A stretch of 64,000 bases of DNA from Cololabis saira (taxonomy: Eukaryota > Chordata > Actinopteri > Beloniformes > Belonidae), in contig NC_084606.1 of assembly GCF_033807715.1 (NCBI RefSeq), positions 39,963,848-40,027,847 of the forward strand. The letters run 5' to 3'. Made by a program: the position numbers and the translations under genes. The notes under the pieces are model-generated. The model made no database searches and had not been told where the DNA came from. It saw only the letters and a program-made list of their open reading frames with translations. This document shows, piece after piece, positions 45,506-58,485 of this stretch; the first letter of the stretch is position 1, and the number at the start of each line of letters is the position of its first letter.

Positions 45506-45710
45506 CGTCAGAGCGGAGGCCCTCACAGGGCTGGCCTGCTCCTTTGGGACTTTGTTCTTCGTACAACGGGACATGGGTGAAAATGAGTGTTAGTTGCTTC
45601 TTTAGGCAGGATTTCCCTGTTCACGAGAAGAGAGGCAGCTACTCTGGCATCCTCATTTATTGCATTTGGTATCAAGTCAGACCGGATTCACAGTCCATCT
45701 CTCCAACAAT

Positions 45711-45754
45711 CCTCCTCCTCCTCCTCCTCCTCCTCCTCCTCCTCCTCCTCCTCC
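45711..45754. repeat. (CTC)n microsatellite
   Basis: About 14 CTC units. Not in a recognised exon. Confidence 0.9.
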
Positions 45755-46198
45755 CTCTCTCAACAGACAGCAAGCTTGTCACATGTTTGAGGGGGAATCC
45801 AATCTACGTCTGAGTAAATATGAAGGAGACCAGAGAAAAGAAAAATGATCCTAAATCGTCATGGCAACAACATGAATACTGACAGAATGCCAAAGCAGTT
45901 GGCTTGAAACAAAAAGAGAGAAAGGAAAAACACATACATTAATAATATTCACTTAGCCATCAATCTGAAACATATGCATACAATATAACCCTCATAATCT
46001 GCAGTTTGTGCAAGCAGGAGGATCAAATATCTGAGATGCAGTGCTCAAAAACTAAATACAGGAAAATGATTTGTTGTGTATAATCAGGCTGGAACTAATG
46101 ACTCGAATAATCTATTGATTATTGAAATGATTGATCTCATTGCACAGTTGAAAGCATTTTATTCAGCCAAACTTTAAATCTAGCGTAACATTGTTTAA

Positions 46199-46968
46199 AA
46201 GGGGACCTATTATGAAAAACAAATTTTTTCTTGTTTTAACATAGTGGTCTCCCCTCACCCTGCCAGCAGAGGGGAGATGAAATCCCATGAATTTCTGCAA
46301 GGTCTGTGACCCCCGCCCGACAGAATCCCCCAGTGTCACGTGATTTTCTTGAGCCGGTTAGAATCTGCTCCCGTCGTGACTCACGACGGGAGCAGATTTC
46401 CATAGGTCGGCCTCCGCTGCTGAAACCACGCCCACAACCAGCTCTCAGCTCTTTCAACAGTGAGGGAGAGTTAAAATGAGGTTTTGCATCGACATTTACC
46501 CTCATAAAAGGATCAGTTCCAACAGCACGGACCCGGCAACTGCACATGAGTCAGCGGTAAGTTACGTTTTTTTTTTTTATGTTATTTATATTTGTATGAT
46601 CTTTGCATGGGCTAAGTATTTAGCTTAGCTCCGGAGCATCGGGGCCGCATACGGAGCTGCCGGAGCTGCTCACGGACCGGACCGTCGAGGAGCCCCGGGT
46701 TCCGGGGGGCTCTTCTCCCCGGAGCGACGCTTTGTCTCCTCCCCTGCTACACGTCATTCAAGCAGCCAATCAGCGCAGAGCCTCATTATCATAGCCTCGC
46801 CTCCCCTCAGAATGAAGCACAGAAAAAGGGTTTAGAAGCGGTAAAACTAAAGACATGGCCCACAGGCTGAATTTCTGATTTATGTAGAAAAAACAAGCTT
46901 TAGATTGTTTTTAAGACATTCAAGGCCTGTTTAAAATATACATTAAATGCCATAATATGTCCCCTTCA
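46199..46968. mobile_element. TTAA-type MITE (AGGGGACCTATTATG family), longer copy
   Basis: AAGGGGACCTATTATGAAAA to GCCATAATATGTCCCCTT. TTAA survives only on the left. It contains the 18-bp perfect palindrome at 46362-46398. Confidence 0.75.
46362..46398. repeat. Perfect 18-bp palindrome, 1-nt centre
   Basis: AATCTGCTCCCGTCGTGA, one C, then the exact complement. Confidence 0.95.
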
Positions 46969-47051
46969 AGGCATGTGTCAACCAAAGAGAAAACACTGAA
47001 AATCATTACTTCAGTCAAAAAAATAAATACAAATTTTATATATATATATAC

Positions 47052-48018
47052 TAGGGGTGTAACGATACACTAATCTCCCGATACGGTACGATACACGATA
47101 TTGAGGTCACGATAACGATATGATACGATATTATAGCAGTATTTTTTAACAACCTTGAATGAGGAACATATGACTGGAAAAAAATTGTCTTTTATTTGAA
47201 AGACACAAAATACAAAACAATGCTGTGCGTTTGCCCTATTGTTACAGTTTGTAATGCTTTATAACTATTTAAGTTTTAAAGAGAAAGCCAGGCCAACCAT
47301 TTTCCACAAACTGAACTAAAAGTAAATGTCAGGTTTACATTATGCATCTTCAGTTTTTACAGATTTAGTACAAATATTTTGTCACAAACTGAATAGTTTC
47401 TCTCATGTATGATTTGACTTTTTCTTTTCCAGAAATTTAACAACTAAAATTAAATAAATAAAAGTAAATAAATACATACAATTTTACATCATAAAAAGAT
47501 TGATTCATGCTCACCTTATAAGTGTGGGAGGAGATTTATTTTTGTTCAGGGTTCATTATTTTATAAATATATTCTTTATATTGTGATGTAAATCAGGTAC
47601 TATAATGATACTAGTCAGTTTATCTGTAGTGATTAGTCTGTTTTAGATTGGGGGGAGTGATACGCCACAGTACAGCACTAGGTGCTGTGTTGATGTTCTA
47701 AAATCCTACACTGTTGAGGGACATTAAAGTACACTGGAACTCAGCAGAAGTTGTCCCCGTGTTTATCCTACTCACGACCCCAAAAAGGTTTAATTTAATA
47801 AGGTAAGGCTTAACTCTACACCAGCCTTACATGAGTAAAAGTTCAGAGCTCAAAAAACCCTGCAAGAGTCCCGTAATCGGGACCAAAACGGTACTAGTCA
47901 ACAGAAAAGATTAATATTAATAACCCAATATCGCGATACACTTTGTCACCTCCACGACACGTATCGTGAAGTTTTTGTATCGCGAAATTTCGTGGCACGA
48001 TATATTGTTACACCCCTA
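47052..48018. mobile_element. hAT non-autonomous element (967 bp), TSD ATATATAC
   Basis: TAGGGGTGTAACGATACACT to TATTGTTACACCCCTA, with ATATATAC at 47044-47051 and 48019-48026. It is the longer form of 1984-2497; both ends match, with about 450 bp more interior. Confidence 0.88.
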
Positions 48019-48024
48019 ATATAT

Positions 48025-48060
<36 letters not shown>

Positions 48061-48596
48061 TAGGGGTGTCACGGTACACACAAGTCACGGTTCGGTACGT
48101 ACCTCGGTTTAGGGGTCACGGTTCGGTACGGGTTCGGTACGGGTTCGGTACAACGGGAAAAAAAAATACAAAAAGTCCCAAATGTATAAGACGAGTTTTT
48201 TCTTCCTTTATTTTGATCATAGCATTTGAAAGTTAAAGTTTGTTCAATTGGCTACAAAACTAAAAAGCATCTCTTATTAAAGTGTAAAATAAATAGAATA
48301 AAACATTTAACTTGTACATTAGTGTTTTTCATTTTACCACGGACTGGTTTATGTGATGGGACATTGTAACGAGGCTCGAGCACTTTTAATAAATACTTGA
48401 ACCCGGGCTCCTCTACTGCTGCATATGGGCAGAGCCGTCTGGGGGCGGAGCATTCTCCATGGGCCTTATGATAGTCATTTTAATGTTCAACAACATCATC
48501 CTACCCATCAAACTACATTTATTCTCACTTTTATTGAGCCAAGCCTATAGGCCTATGCTGCAGAAAGCAGAGTAAAGTCACAAACTTGTTCAGAAG

Positions 48597-48763
<167 letters not shown>

Positions 48764-49751
48764 GACAGCTGTCAATCACACGGCGCTGAAAACTCAGATA
48801 GTCACAGACTGAATCAGTTCCATCTTTGATACAGCTTAAATACAAAAAAAACATAACTGGTCTAAAATACACAGTCTATTTAGATATATAGACACAGCGG
48901 TCTATAACGTCATTTCTGAGTTATATAACATAGAATAGACTCGGCGGTCTCGTTGACAACAACACAAGCTCATTCAAATAGGCAGCTGGTCAAAGCTACA
49001 ACATTCTGATAAATAAATTATTTAAGAAGTTACACTGACTCACCAACGGTAGTTGACTCTTCCATAACCCAAAATAATCCAGGTAACGTGGAAAACGGGG
49101 TAACATTCAAAACTTTGTACAAATTTAGTCCTCTTTTAAACTTTAGCGCTAATCTCCTTCACGGCAAATTTGCTGTAACTGTTAAAGAGCATATTGCAGG
49201 TTAGAATTTTTTCAAAAATGATACCTGACCTTATGTGAAAATGACTATGTGAGAAGTTAATGTAGGATTTAATATGTTTTACAAGACATAAGGGCACTTA
49301 TTCAGAGGAAAAAGTGGCTGATTTTAGCCAAGTTCCTACAAACGCTTTTTTTTTCGACCACCGCGTCATATGACGTAGCACTGGGGAGACGTCTCCACAG
49401 CTCTGCCCCATCTGACTGCCCAGACCCCGTACACACGTAGCCGGGTATCTGCTAAACCCAAGATATTTTCCTACGTTTGGACCTGTCATCCACATGAAAA
49501 CGCAAATAAACGAATGTTTAACAAAAATCCAGGCAAAGGGAAGATTTTTGAAAACTCTGTTTATGTAGATGCGTGTAGACCTGGTGTAGACAGAGACAAC
49601 CGGAGTTTTGCGTTTTTCGAACGTCACATTATGCTCCAAAACAACAACAAATCTGCTCTGAGTCTGACGTCTAAAGTGCGATCCAGAACTGCAGATGATC
49701 CACCATCTGTCCTCCAAGCTATTTATTAAATAAATGGTCTCTGCTCTTGAC

Positions 49752-49850
49752 ACCGTTACACCGACGCGGAGCCTACGCCGTAGGGTACGCGGCGACGCGC
49801 AGCAGGGCTGCAGCTGGGCTGCGTCGATTAACGCGGCAGCTCCGCGGCGG
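49752..49850. repeat. Palindromic MITE copy P8 (partial)
   Basis: GTTACACCGACGCGGAGCCT, ACGCCGTAGGGTACGCGGCG, then TCGATTAACGCGG. Confidence 0.65.
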
Positions 49851-50230
49851 ACACGGGGAAACTCCAGCTCGTTGCCCGAGGAGGAGGCGCGGATCCCGGG
49901 GAAGCGGCGCAACAGAGGCGGCCCGGAGGCTGGAAGACCAGATGATCTACAGGTTTGGAATGCTTATGAAAGTGGTCGAAAACACAGATCTTCGGTTCTG
50001 TGTGGAAGGTTTTTTTTTTTTAACAACGATGTAATGTGGATAAACGAAGGGGGGGAAGTATTCGGTTTTAAAAATACCCGGCTATTTCGGATGCTTTAAT
50101 CAGAAAAAAGAGAAGATAATAAGCCTGTTTTCTGTTTAGAAAGTACAAACGTAGACAGATTACAAGTACTCACCCATTTTTTAGGAGTTATTTTCGGAGT
50201 TTCTTTCAGGAGCACGGGCGGGTGCTGTAG

Positions 50231-50383
50231 TGAATAAAGGCGGATTTATGGTTCCGCGTAAAATCGACGGCGTAGCCTACGGTGTAGGGTACGCGGCGCA
50301 CGCAGCGTTCTGTGCGTCGCTGCGTAACCTACGCCGTAGGGCTGCGTTGGTGTAACGCGGACCCATAAATCAGCCTTTTAAAA
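50231..50383. repeat. Palindromic MITE copy P9
   Basis: AAAGGCGGATTTATGGTTCC to GGACCCATAAATCAGCCTTT with GTAGGGTACGCGGCG core. Confidence 0.9.
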
Positions 50384-50726
50384 GCGAGTTTCAGCTGTCA
50401 ATCAAAAGAACTTGGAGGGACTAACGGGTAACGTAATTATAAGGCTGTGGCCCGTCATATTGGTGTGAATACACATTCACAACCTCTTCAGTGTCACAAC
50501 TAACATTAAGATCCATTATTTTTCCTATTGTTGAATTCACCACGCTCCCCAATGCGACGTCACTTCCGGTTCAGCTTTTTCAGATGCGGAAGTAAAATAC
50601 TCTCACAAAAACAACTCCGGAGGTCACTGTAGTATATATTTATGCGTATTTCAATGAAAATTCAGTTCCTACATTATTTTCCTACACATTGATTCACAGG
50701 GGTCTCCAACCTGCAATATGCTCTTT

Positions 50727-50893
50727 AAGGCTGATTTATGGTACCGCGTTACACCAATGCAGCGCCTACGGCGAAGTTATGCGGCGACGCGCAACCTTCG
50801 CCGTAGGCGCTGCGTTGGTGTAACTGCGTATGGCGTACCTATGGCGTATGTTCTGCATCGATTTAACGCAGAACCATAAATCAGGCTTTACAC
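50727..50893. repeat. Palindromic MITE copy P10
   Basis: AAGGCTGATTTATGGTACCG to CAGAACCATAAATCAGGCTT. Confidence 0.9.
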
Positions 50894-51213
50894 CCAATCC
50901 GCGTTGGCTCACAGCCCTGATGCGTTCAGGACAGTTGTAAATTAAGAATTAGAACATTTTATCGTTATTATAGCCTACAATTTATGATGATATATGAATT
51001 GATCATATATGTATTGATATGCACAGACTAGCACACATTTAGGTCTGTACGGAACGTGACTGTTGATATCTATAAGGGAAAAAAAAAACCGATGATTGAT
51101 TTTTTTTTTTTTTTTAACTCAGTCAGACGTATTCGCCGTATGACTGCGTGCACCGAACCGTGACGCCCGTACCGTGACGGGACGGGACGAATACAAATAC
51201 TGTTACACCCCTA

Positions 51214-51248
<35 letters not shown>

Positions 51249-51253
51249 TATAT

Positions 51254-51295
<42 letters not shown>
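51214..51295. repeat. (TA)n array
   Basis: TA-rich array with ACACA interruptions at the junction of two transposons. Confidence 0.9.
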
Positions 51296-51298
<3 letters not shown>

Positions 51299-52232
51299 CC
51301 CTTCCTGATTTCTTATTCTTTTGCATGTTTGTCACACTTAAATGTTTCAGATCACAAAAAAAAATTCATGACTTCACCATACGAAAGAGACGGGGGAAAA
51401 AATGGCTGCATGGCAGAGTTCCAAGACGAAAACCACTGCTGTGCAAAAAGAAGATAAATAAAGGCGCATCTCAGTTTTGCCAGAAAACATGTTGATGATC
51501 CCCAAGACTTTTGTGGAAACAATCTGGACTAACGAGACAAAAGTTGAAATTTTTGAAATGTGTATGTCCCATTACATCTGGTCTAAAAGTAACACAGCAT
51601 TTCAGAAAAGGGACATCATAGCAACAGTAAAACATGGTGGTGGTAGCGTGATGGTCTGGGCTGTTCTGCTGCTTCAGGTCCTGGAAGACTTGCTGTGGTA
51701 AATGGAACCATGAATTCTGCTGTCTACCAAAACATCCTGAAGGAGAATCTCCAACCTCTGAATGGCTGAAGAAAAACTAAATGAAGACTTTGGAGTGGCC
51801 TCGTCAAAGTCCAGACCTGAATCCCATTGAGATGCTGAAGCTTGACCTTAAAAAGGAGGTTCCTTCTCCAGAACCCTACAATGTGGCTGAATTACAGCAA
51901 TTCTGCAAAGATGAGTGGGCCACAATTCCTCCACAGCTGGAAAAGACTCATTGCCAGTTATTGCAAACGCTTGATTGCAGTTGTTGCTGCTGAGGGTGGA
52001 ACAACCAGTTATTAGGTTTAGGGGCAATCACTTTTTCACACAGGGCCATGTAGGTTTGGATTTTTCTTTTCCCTTAGTAATAACAACCTTCATTTAAAAA
52101 CTGCATTTTGTGTTTAGTTGTGTTATCTTTGTGTAATATTTAGATTTGTTTGATGATCTGAAACATTGAAGTGCAACAAACATGCAAAAAAATAAGAAAT
52201 CAGGAAGGAGGCAAACACTTTTTCACACAAAT
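51296..52232 (+). mobile_element. Tc1-like transposon relic with inactive transposase
   Basis: The 3' end AAATCAGGAAGGAGGCAAAC / ACTTTTTCACACAAATGTA is a Tc1-type terminus; its inverse CCCCTTCCTGATTTCTTATT opens the element at 51297, cut short by the TA array. The transposase (about 51390-52005) reads FVETIWTNETKVEIF, KHGGGSVMVW, then EWPRQSPDLNPIEML and VAELQQFCKDEWATIPPQ. The first catalytic Asp is Asn (WTNETK for WTDETK), and the block holding the second Asp is deleted between about 51755 and 51757. It cannot be active. Confidence 0.9.
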
Positions 52233-52628
52233 GTATCTATAAGCAAAATATTTTCAAAGTGTTGTTTAATTGCCATTAACTACATTACTTTAGTCGTCTC
52301 TAGAAAACCTTTTAAAGATTTTAAACGCCGGCAAACTGTAAGACTCCATATTATTGTTTTTAGCTTCAGCGCTACAAAGCGCTGCTTGATACCGCTTTAA
52401 TGAAACTTTGATGCGATGGCGACCTGTCAGCTGAGAGACATGAAACCATTTGGGTTAAAAGCTGCTGCCTTCTCTGCACGTGATCTTCAACTGAACTTCC
52501 TGTCAAATCTCCAGATCAATGAAAAACATCCCTATCTTCGTATGATTATAAAAGTTCCAGTCTTCCAGCCGATGCGCCTCAACCGTTCTTAAAGACACTG
52601 TCAACTTCCACGACTGAAATCCTACTTA

Positions 52629-53711
52629 GGCCACGTTTACACATAGCCGGGTATTTACAAAAATGGATATATTTCCCCCTCTACGTTCTGAAAAATACCA
52701 TAATTTACATGAACCTGCATAAATCTGAATGACCTGGCCGAAATAAATATATTTTCATTCATTCAAATAGCTGTTAAGGTGCTATGAGCAGCCAAACCTA
52801 CAGGGGGCAGTGTAACGAGAAGATAAAGTCATGCTAGCCAATCAGAATCCTGGAAAAAAACATCAACAAATGACACGAGTAACTTCCAGTTACTTCCAAG
52901 ATGAACGAGAGTCTTTCGTTTGGAGTGACAGAGAAGTGGAGTTACTTTTAAAGGAGCATGAGGCAGGATTTATGAAAAAAATTTGTATATGTTTTAAGTT
53001 TTCTAGTAATAATGTCAGATGAAGCGTTCCAAACCAAAAAGAATGAGCCCTCTAGCGTATCTGTCCGTTGCCTTGAACAGGCTGTGTGCTGCAAAATGTG
53101 CTGCAATTGTGACCGGAATTTCCCGCGCTGTCCTGCGGATGTGACGTCAAGTGACGCTGCATGCGCGTTCTCGGCGGCGCAGGAATAAACATTGGATACA
53201 CGTTTGAGTCATGGAGGCAGCTTCAACTTGAATTGGGACTGAAAACAGATGCTGACATGGCTCATTTCCTACTGACCAGGTAAGATAACATTGTAAGTCA
53301 TATTTAGAGCTTGATTTGAACGGCGCTCCCATGCCGGCTTCGCTGTTGGCTGCAGGAACCCCGACGGTCGTCGTGGTGCTAATGAGTCTCATTTCTTATT
53401 CTTGCTTCAAGCTCCTTTAAGTGTGACGTTAGAATATAAAACGGGTAAAATACAAGAAAATATTGACGGTGGCCAAACAAATTGTAAACACAGGTCGCAC
53501 ACATGACGCTGGTGACGTTTCTGTCTCATAATGTGACGTTCTGAAGCCTAAGTTTCCTTCTGTTTAGAGGCTCGGAGTTTTTGCAAATCTCCACTTTGGC
53601 CGGAGTGTTCAGAAATTATGGTTGTTGGAGACTTTGAGCTTCGTTTTCGTGTAAACGAACGGCCAAAAGGCATGAAAACACCACCGATTTTTGCTACGTG
53701 TAAACGGGGCC
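52629..53711. mobile_element. Harbinger-like non-autonomous element, TSD TTA
   Basis: GGCCACGTTTACACATAGCC to GCTACGTGTAAACGGGGCC with TTA at 52626-52628 and 53712-53714. Interior non-coding. A related fragment lies near 49437-50160. Confidence 0.85.
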
Positions 53712-53719
53712 TTATTGTG

Positions 53720-54170
53720 TAGTAAGCAGTCTGGGCACATGCACAGCCCCCCACAGCCCCCCCACCCCCGGCCCCTTTGAGGCCTCATCTCTATCGTATA
53801 TCAGCCATCTGGGCCCCGACCACTGTGGGAGTTAATGGGTCTGCCGGGTTACATAAGAGCAGCCTCAGCTCTCATTATTCACCACCAAGACCATTAGATT
53901 ACTTAAACTGAATTTCACAGCATAAAATTTTGCTACAAGACACACTGCGCTGAGAGAAAGGAGACGGAGTCCCATTAACGCTGGGACACAGCTAATAAGG
54001 AGGGAAGGGACATATGCATGCAGCCCGGTTGTCATGGTTTCAAAGCCTGCAAGAAGCTTGGAGTCGCTCAGCTGCCAGCGATTGTGCTCATGATTGATGA
54101 TATTTAGGATATTGATTCCTATGCTGCATGTACAAGACCATCACCTGATGTTTAACAGTGACGATGTAAA
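53720..54170. other. Low-repeat spacer
   Basis: 53820-54010 is unusually free of recognisable repeats for this window. There is no open exon; it could be conserved non-coding sequence, which cannot be judged from one genome. Confidence 0.3.
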
Positions 54171-54174
54171 GAAC

Positions 54175-54770
54175 TTAATAGAATAGAATAGAATAGAAAG
54201 CCTTTATTATCAATGTACATGTACAGTGGAATTAGGCAGCAGCTCCGTCAAAGTGCACACATGCAAAGACAGAAATGTAAGCAAGGAAGCATAAATGTAT
54301 ATATATGTACACACACTATAAACAAGAGTGAATGGGAGGATAAAAAATGTACATGGATGGGTGGGGGGATATTGCACTTAAATGAATGGAAGAATAATAT
54401 TGCCCTTGAAGGGATGGGAGTATTGCACATAAATAGTAGAATATTGGGACATTGTGGATAGAAGGTAGAAAAATATTGCACAGAAAATATGAGGTAGCTT
54501 ATAGGTTGAGAAAGTTCACAGCTTTGGGGAAGAAGCTGTCCCTGAATCTCTTTTGTACGGGTTCGTAAGGACCTGAAGCGCCTCCCAGAGGGCAACAGGT
54601 CGAAAAGGTGGAAATCGGGGTGGGTGTTGTCCTTTAAAATGTTCCTTGCCCTGTTGAGGCAGCGGGAGCTGTAGATGTCAGACAGGGAGGGCAGAGGGCA
54701 GCTGATGATAAATCAGCGTGTTGGCATTCTCATGTTGGCATTCTCATGGACGAGGTCAGCTTTAACTTTC
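54175..54770 (-). mobile_element. LINE 3' end relic
   Basis: On the minus strand about 54600-54500 encodes LPSGRRFRSLRTRTKEIQ and LLPQSCEL, a common LINE ORF2 C-terminus in fish; it ends with AAAGGCTTTCTATTCTATTC (54200 to 54180) on the minus strand. The same element is the host at 1765-2935. Confidence 0.6.
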
Positions 54771-55375
54771 AATCTTAGAGCATCCAAATACAATCAATAA
54801 ATGATTTGGGGTTTACGCTCCAACCACAAAAGCTTTAACACTTCAGCTCGTCTTACTTTGATCTGAAAACCATCGCAGACGCTCCAACGTCCACCGTTTA
54901 TCTGACAGGAGAAACTGCTGCATCAGCATTCAGTTGTGGGTCAGACGACTGCAGCGGTTGTGCGTATTGATCGGCTTGAATCTTTATCGATCGGACAACA
55001 CCACCCAAGTGCACGCGCTAATTTTCCACTGAGGATCCACAAGACTGGAGCTCAAGGAATAATGTTTTGTGACCACAGGGACTCCCGGAGAGGCTCTGGC
55101 GGTGGTGGCAACAACTCAGACTAAAGGAGACGAGGCGGATTGATTTTAGCGACGGTGCAGACGGGTGAAATCAGTCAGTCAACCAAAGTCCTGCAGGAAA
55201 GGCTGACGCCGGCGGCTCGCTCAGAAGTGATGAACTGGCCTAATTCTGTGAGAGCGCGGCCTCAACAGCATCCCTCGAGCTACAAGCTCGTCCACGCAGA
55301 CGGAACCGCTACTACAAAAACCCTGCTATTTTAGCATTTATGCTACACTGTTGTTTATGCCAAGCCCCCCCAACA
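54771..55375. other. Intergenic or intron 1, nothing recognised
   Basis: No exon, repeat or family match seen. Confidence 0.4.
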
Positions 55376-55383
55376 ACTCCAGC

Positions 55384-55888
55384 TAGGGTCGCCAACCGTC
55401 CCTTGAAAAATGGAATCGTCCCATATTTATAAACTAAAGTACGCGTCCCGTATGGAGCTGAAAAGGGACGCACTTTGTCCCGTATTACTGTGAGAGTCAA
55501 AAAATAGTCATAAAATGCCAGTGGAAAATGGCATTGAGCTGTTGAGTTCATGAGTTATTCTTTTCTGTTTTACTCCAACTGTAGCTACAGTCATGGCCTT
55601 TGAGGCACAAATATGTTTACAAGTTTTCTACAGACTTTCTGTTTGCACTTTTGTTATTGCACTAAAAATGTGTACTATTACAGAATGGATGTTCTGCTTT
55701 CTTTCTATTGTTTTATATTAATTTATACAGTTTTAATTTAAGCAGGACAGGTATCTGTTTTAGAAAGAGACTTATTTTATTCAGTTCATTTTGTTATTTT
55801 GTATTAAAGTGAATTGCTGAATAATAATTTGTTTTCCATGTGTTCATGGCATTCAGAAATATGCATCTAATTCAATTCAGGTTCGAGT

Positions 55889-55936
<48 letters not shown>

Positions 55937-56048
55937 GCTTCACTCACAAAAAAAAGGGGCTAATAAAAATTCACTACGCCAGGAAGTGTGAAAGCAACCG
56001 GGTTGGCCGGCCCTGCTGATTTTATTTCTCAAGGAGTTGGCAACCCTA
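55384..56048. mobile_element. hAT non-autonomous element, TSD ACTCCAGC
   Basis: TAGGGTCGCCAACCGTCCCT to GGAGTTGGCAACCCTA. ACTCCAGC at 55376-55383 and 56049-56056. A41 tract at about 55893-55933. Non-coding. Confidence 0.92.
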
Positions 56049-56056
56049 ACTCCAGC

Positions 56057-57250
56057 CCCCCCCAGATATGGCTCACAGGAACTGTTGTTACAGGTTTGTG
56101 CCAGCAACCTCCGACATGCAGGACCTGCAGCTCCAACTGTTCGTAAGTTGCCTGAAGTCGCTCGCACATGTCTTCTCAACTCTCACATGTTATTTCCCAG
56201 GGAACCTTTCCATCGTTGAATTCTACGGCCCCGCCCACGTCTGGCCCGCAGCGCGGCATTGTCCTGCAACATCTTCATCAGTTTCTCTTCCCCTTTCTCT
56301 GGTTACCACCCCTGGGACCAAGCAGCCCCCCCCCCCCCCCATGCCAGAGGCTCTCAGAGACACAGATGTACAAAAGAAACACAACAAAGGAATGGCTAGC
56401 TCCTTATTCTTTTTAGCATAGCAATGCACGAGAGAAAAACATCTTCCTGTGATTCAACGAAACAGCAAGGACGCAGCGAACACAGGCCATGCAGAAGTGA
56501 GCCCTGCGAGGAGACGGCCCACATCCGCAGAGCAGAGGAAGCTGAACACGCCACACCGACGTGCACGGTCACGCACGGTCGCGCACCACACAGAACAGAT
56601 GGGAACAACTGACATGACATGCTGACTTCAAACCACACATGCGCGCTCCGCCATTACGCAGCTGCAGACGGGTTTGATCCAGCGGCTTTACAAGAGCGCC
56701 TCGCAGCAAGGGGCTGAAAACGGGGCACTTCCTGGAGCAGGACGGGGCACGGCGTTCACCAAACACGCTCAAGGGTTTCCACATTACCCCAGTGATACTG
56801 GACCCGGACGCTGTGACAGGTGATCAGGATGCCGTTCCAGGAGCGACGCACCTTTGCTGCCCTTGTATATAGGTTTCCTATGAAGCTCGGGTCACAGTTG
56901 TCACCTGCCACGTCACCCACATCCACATCTACCGAGAAAGCAGGGAACCTAATACAGCAATCCCTGGTTTTTGACGGGGGTTACGTTCCAAAAACATCCC
57001 ATGATAAGTGAAATCCATGAAGTAGTAACCTTTATTTTGTTTACAATTATTATACAAGGTTTCAAATTGCGGAGATCAGCCCTGCCGCGAACCGATTAAT
57101 TGGATTTGAATGGGAGAAAAAGAAAAATGATTATGAAAAAATATACAATAAGTACAGTAGGACAAATAGTGACTGGCGCGTATTTCACTGCTCTTCTGAT
57201 ACTGCTGCATCCTGACTCGCTCTGTAGCGTCTTCTTCCTCTAAAGCCCAC
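56057..57250. other. Intergenic or intron 1, nothing recognised
   Basis: Overlapping short frames on both strands at 56037-57011 carry no recognisable domain. Confidence 0.4.
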
Positions 57251-57635
57251 GGTGCAGGCAGGGCTTGAAATTAGCAGTCGCCACTCGCCATTTGCGACCT
57301 AGATTTTGCTGTGGCGAGACATATTTTTGGCTGTCTCGCCACTTGGCGACCTAGAAAAATTATACCACCCCAATCCAGAGGGTGGCGGTAATACTCATTT
57401 TCGTTGGTTGCCAAGCGCCGCTAACGGGTCAGAAGAAGAAAAGTAAACGAGGGAACATAACATAACCGGTAAAATATGCCGAAGTCCGGTATTTTATAAT
57501 CTCTCCGGTCAAAATGTCCGGTGAAAATACTCACTGGGGCTGCGGGACTCCGCGGGAGTACCGCGGAGGGACACGCCGAGCCCCGGTGCCGGGAGCCGGG
57601 AGGAAGCGGAGCTGCGGCGCCGACATCCACGTGTG

Positions 57636-57768
57636 CGTTGATGGTTCCGCGTCGCACCGACGCAGAGCCTACGGCGTAGGGTTCGCGGCGACGCGCACCC
57701 TACGCCAAATCCTACGGCGTAGGCTCTGCGTTGGTGTGACGCAGAACCATAATTCCGGCTTAAAAGTA
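57636..57768. repeat. Palindromic MITE copy P11
   Basis: GATGGTTCCGCGTCGCACCG to GACGCAGAACCATAATTCCG with CTACGGCGTAGGGTTCGCGG core. Confidence 0.85.
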
Positions 57769-58159
57769 AACAACATGCGCCCAAGTACCCGTGCATGACA
57801 GGCGGACACACACAGGGAGAAGAGACAATTTCTTTAATTTTTTTTTTTTTTTTTAAACTTTATCCTTATGAACGCAATTGTTATATACTTGTTGGTAGTC
57901 CAACTTTCCTTATTTTAATCAGAACACTTTCTTTTTTCCTCTTCCGCGTGGAGTAGTGGGTTTGGAGCGGCAGCCATCGGTTAGTTTTTTCTTTTTAGAT
58001 CCGAGGCTTTGCGTAGATGGTGGCTTCCGCAACTTTCAGGCGCTTTTTCTGCGCAAGCAAGCTTTATAGATGAGGCCCCAGGACTGTTACCGCAGTACCG
58101 CGGAGTAGTACTCGGTGCCGGGAGCCGGGAGGAAGCGGAGCTGCGGCGCCGAAATCCAC

Positions 58160-58252
58160 GCGTTGATTTATGGTTCCGCGTCGCACCGACGCAGAGCCTA
58201 CGGCGTAGAGTACGCGTCGCCGCGTATCTTACGCCGTAGGTTACGCGCAAGC
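58160..58252. repeat. Palindromic MITE copy P12 (partial)
   Basis: GATTTATGGTTCCGCGTCGC, core CTACGGCGTAGAGTACGCG, then TTACGCCGTAGGTTACGCG; the right arm is missing. Confidence 0.75.
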
Positions 58253-58436
58253 TTCTGCAATATTTATTTATTTTTTGAAGTTACGCTCGCGAGTCAATTG
58301 ACGGGACTTATTTTATTTTAAAAACCCTGTTTTTCAATAAAAATACTATTACATGACTTGCATTGATATCGTACTACTGCATATGATTTATTTTTAACCT
58401 CAATAAATTCATATAGCCTATCACAAATGTGTGTGA

Positions 58437-58485
58437 GGTGAGGAGGGAGGAGGGAGGAGGGAGGAGGAGGAGGGGGCGGGGGCAA
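58437..58485. repeat. GGAGGGA microsatellite
   Basis: GGAGGGAGGAGGGAGGAGG run. Confidence 0.85.

Noticed and set aside
49298..49912. 204-aa minus-strand frame
   Set aside because: It spans a palindromic MITE copy and a Harbinger-like fragment within a hAT; no domain is recognisable.
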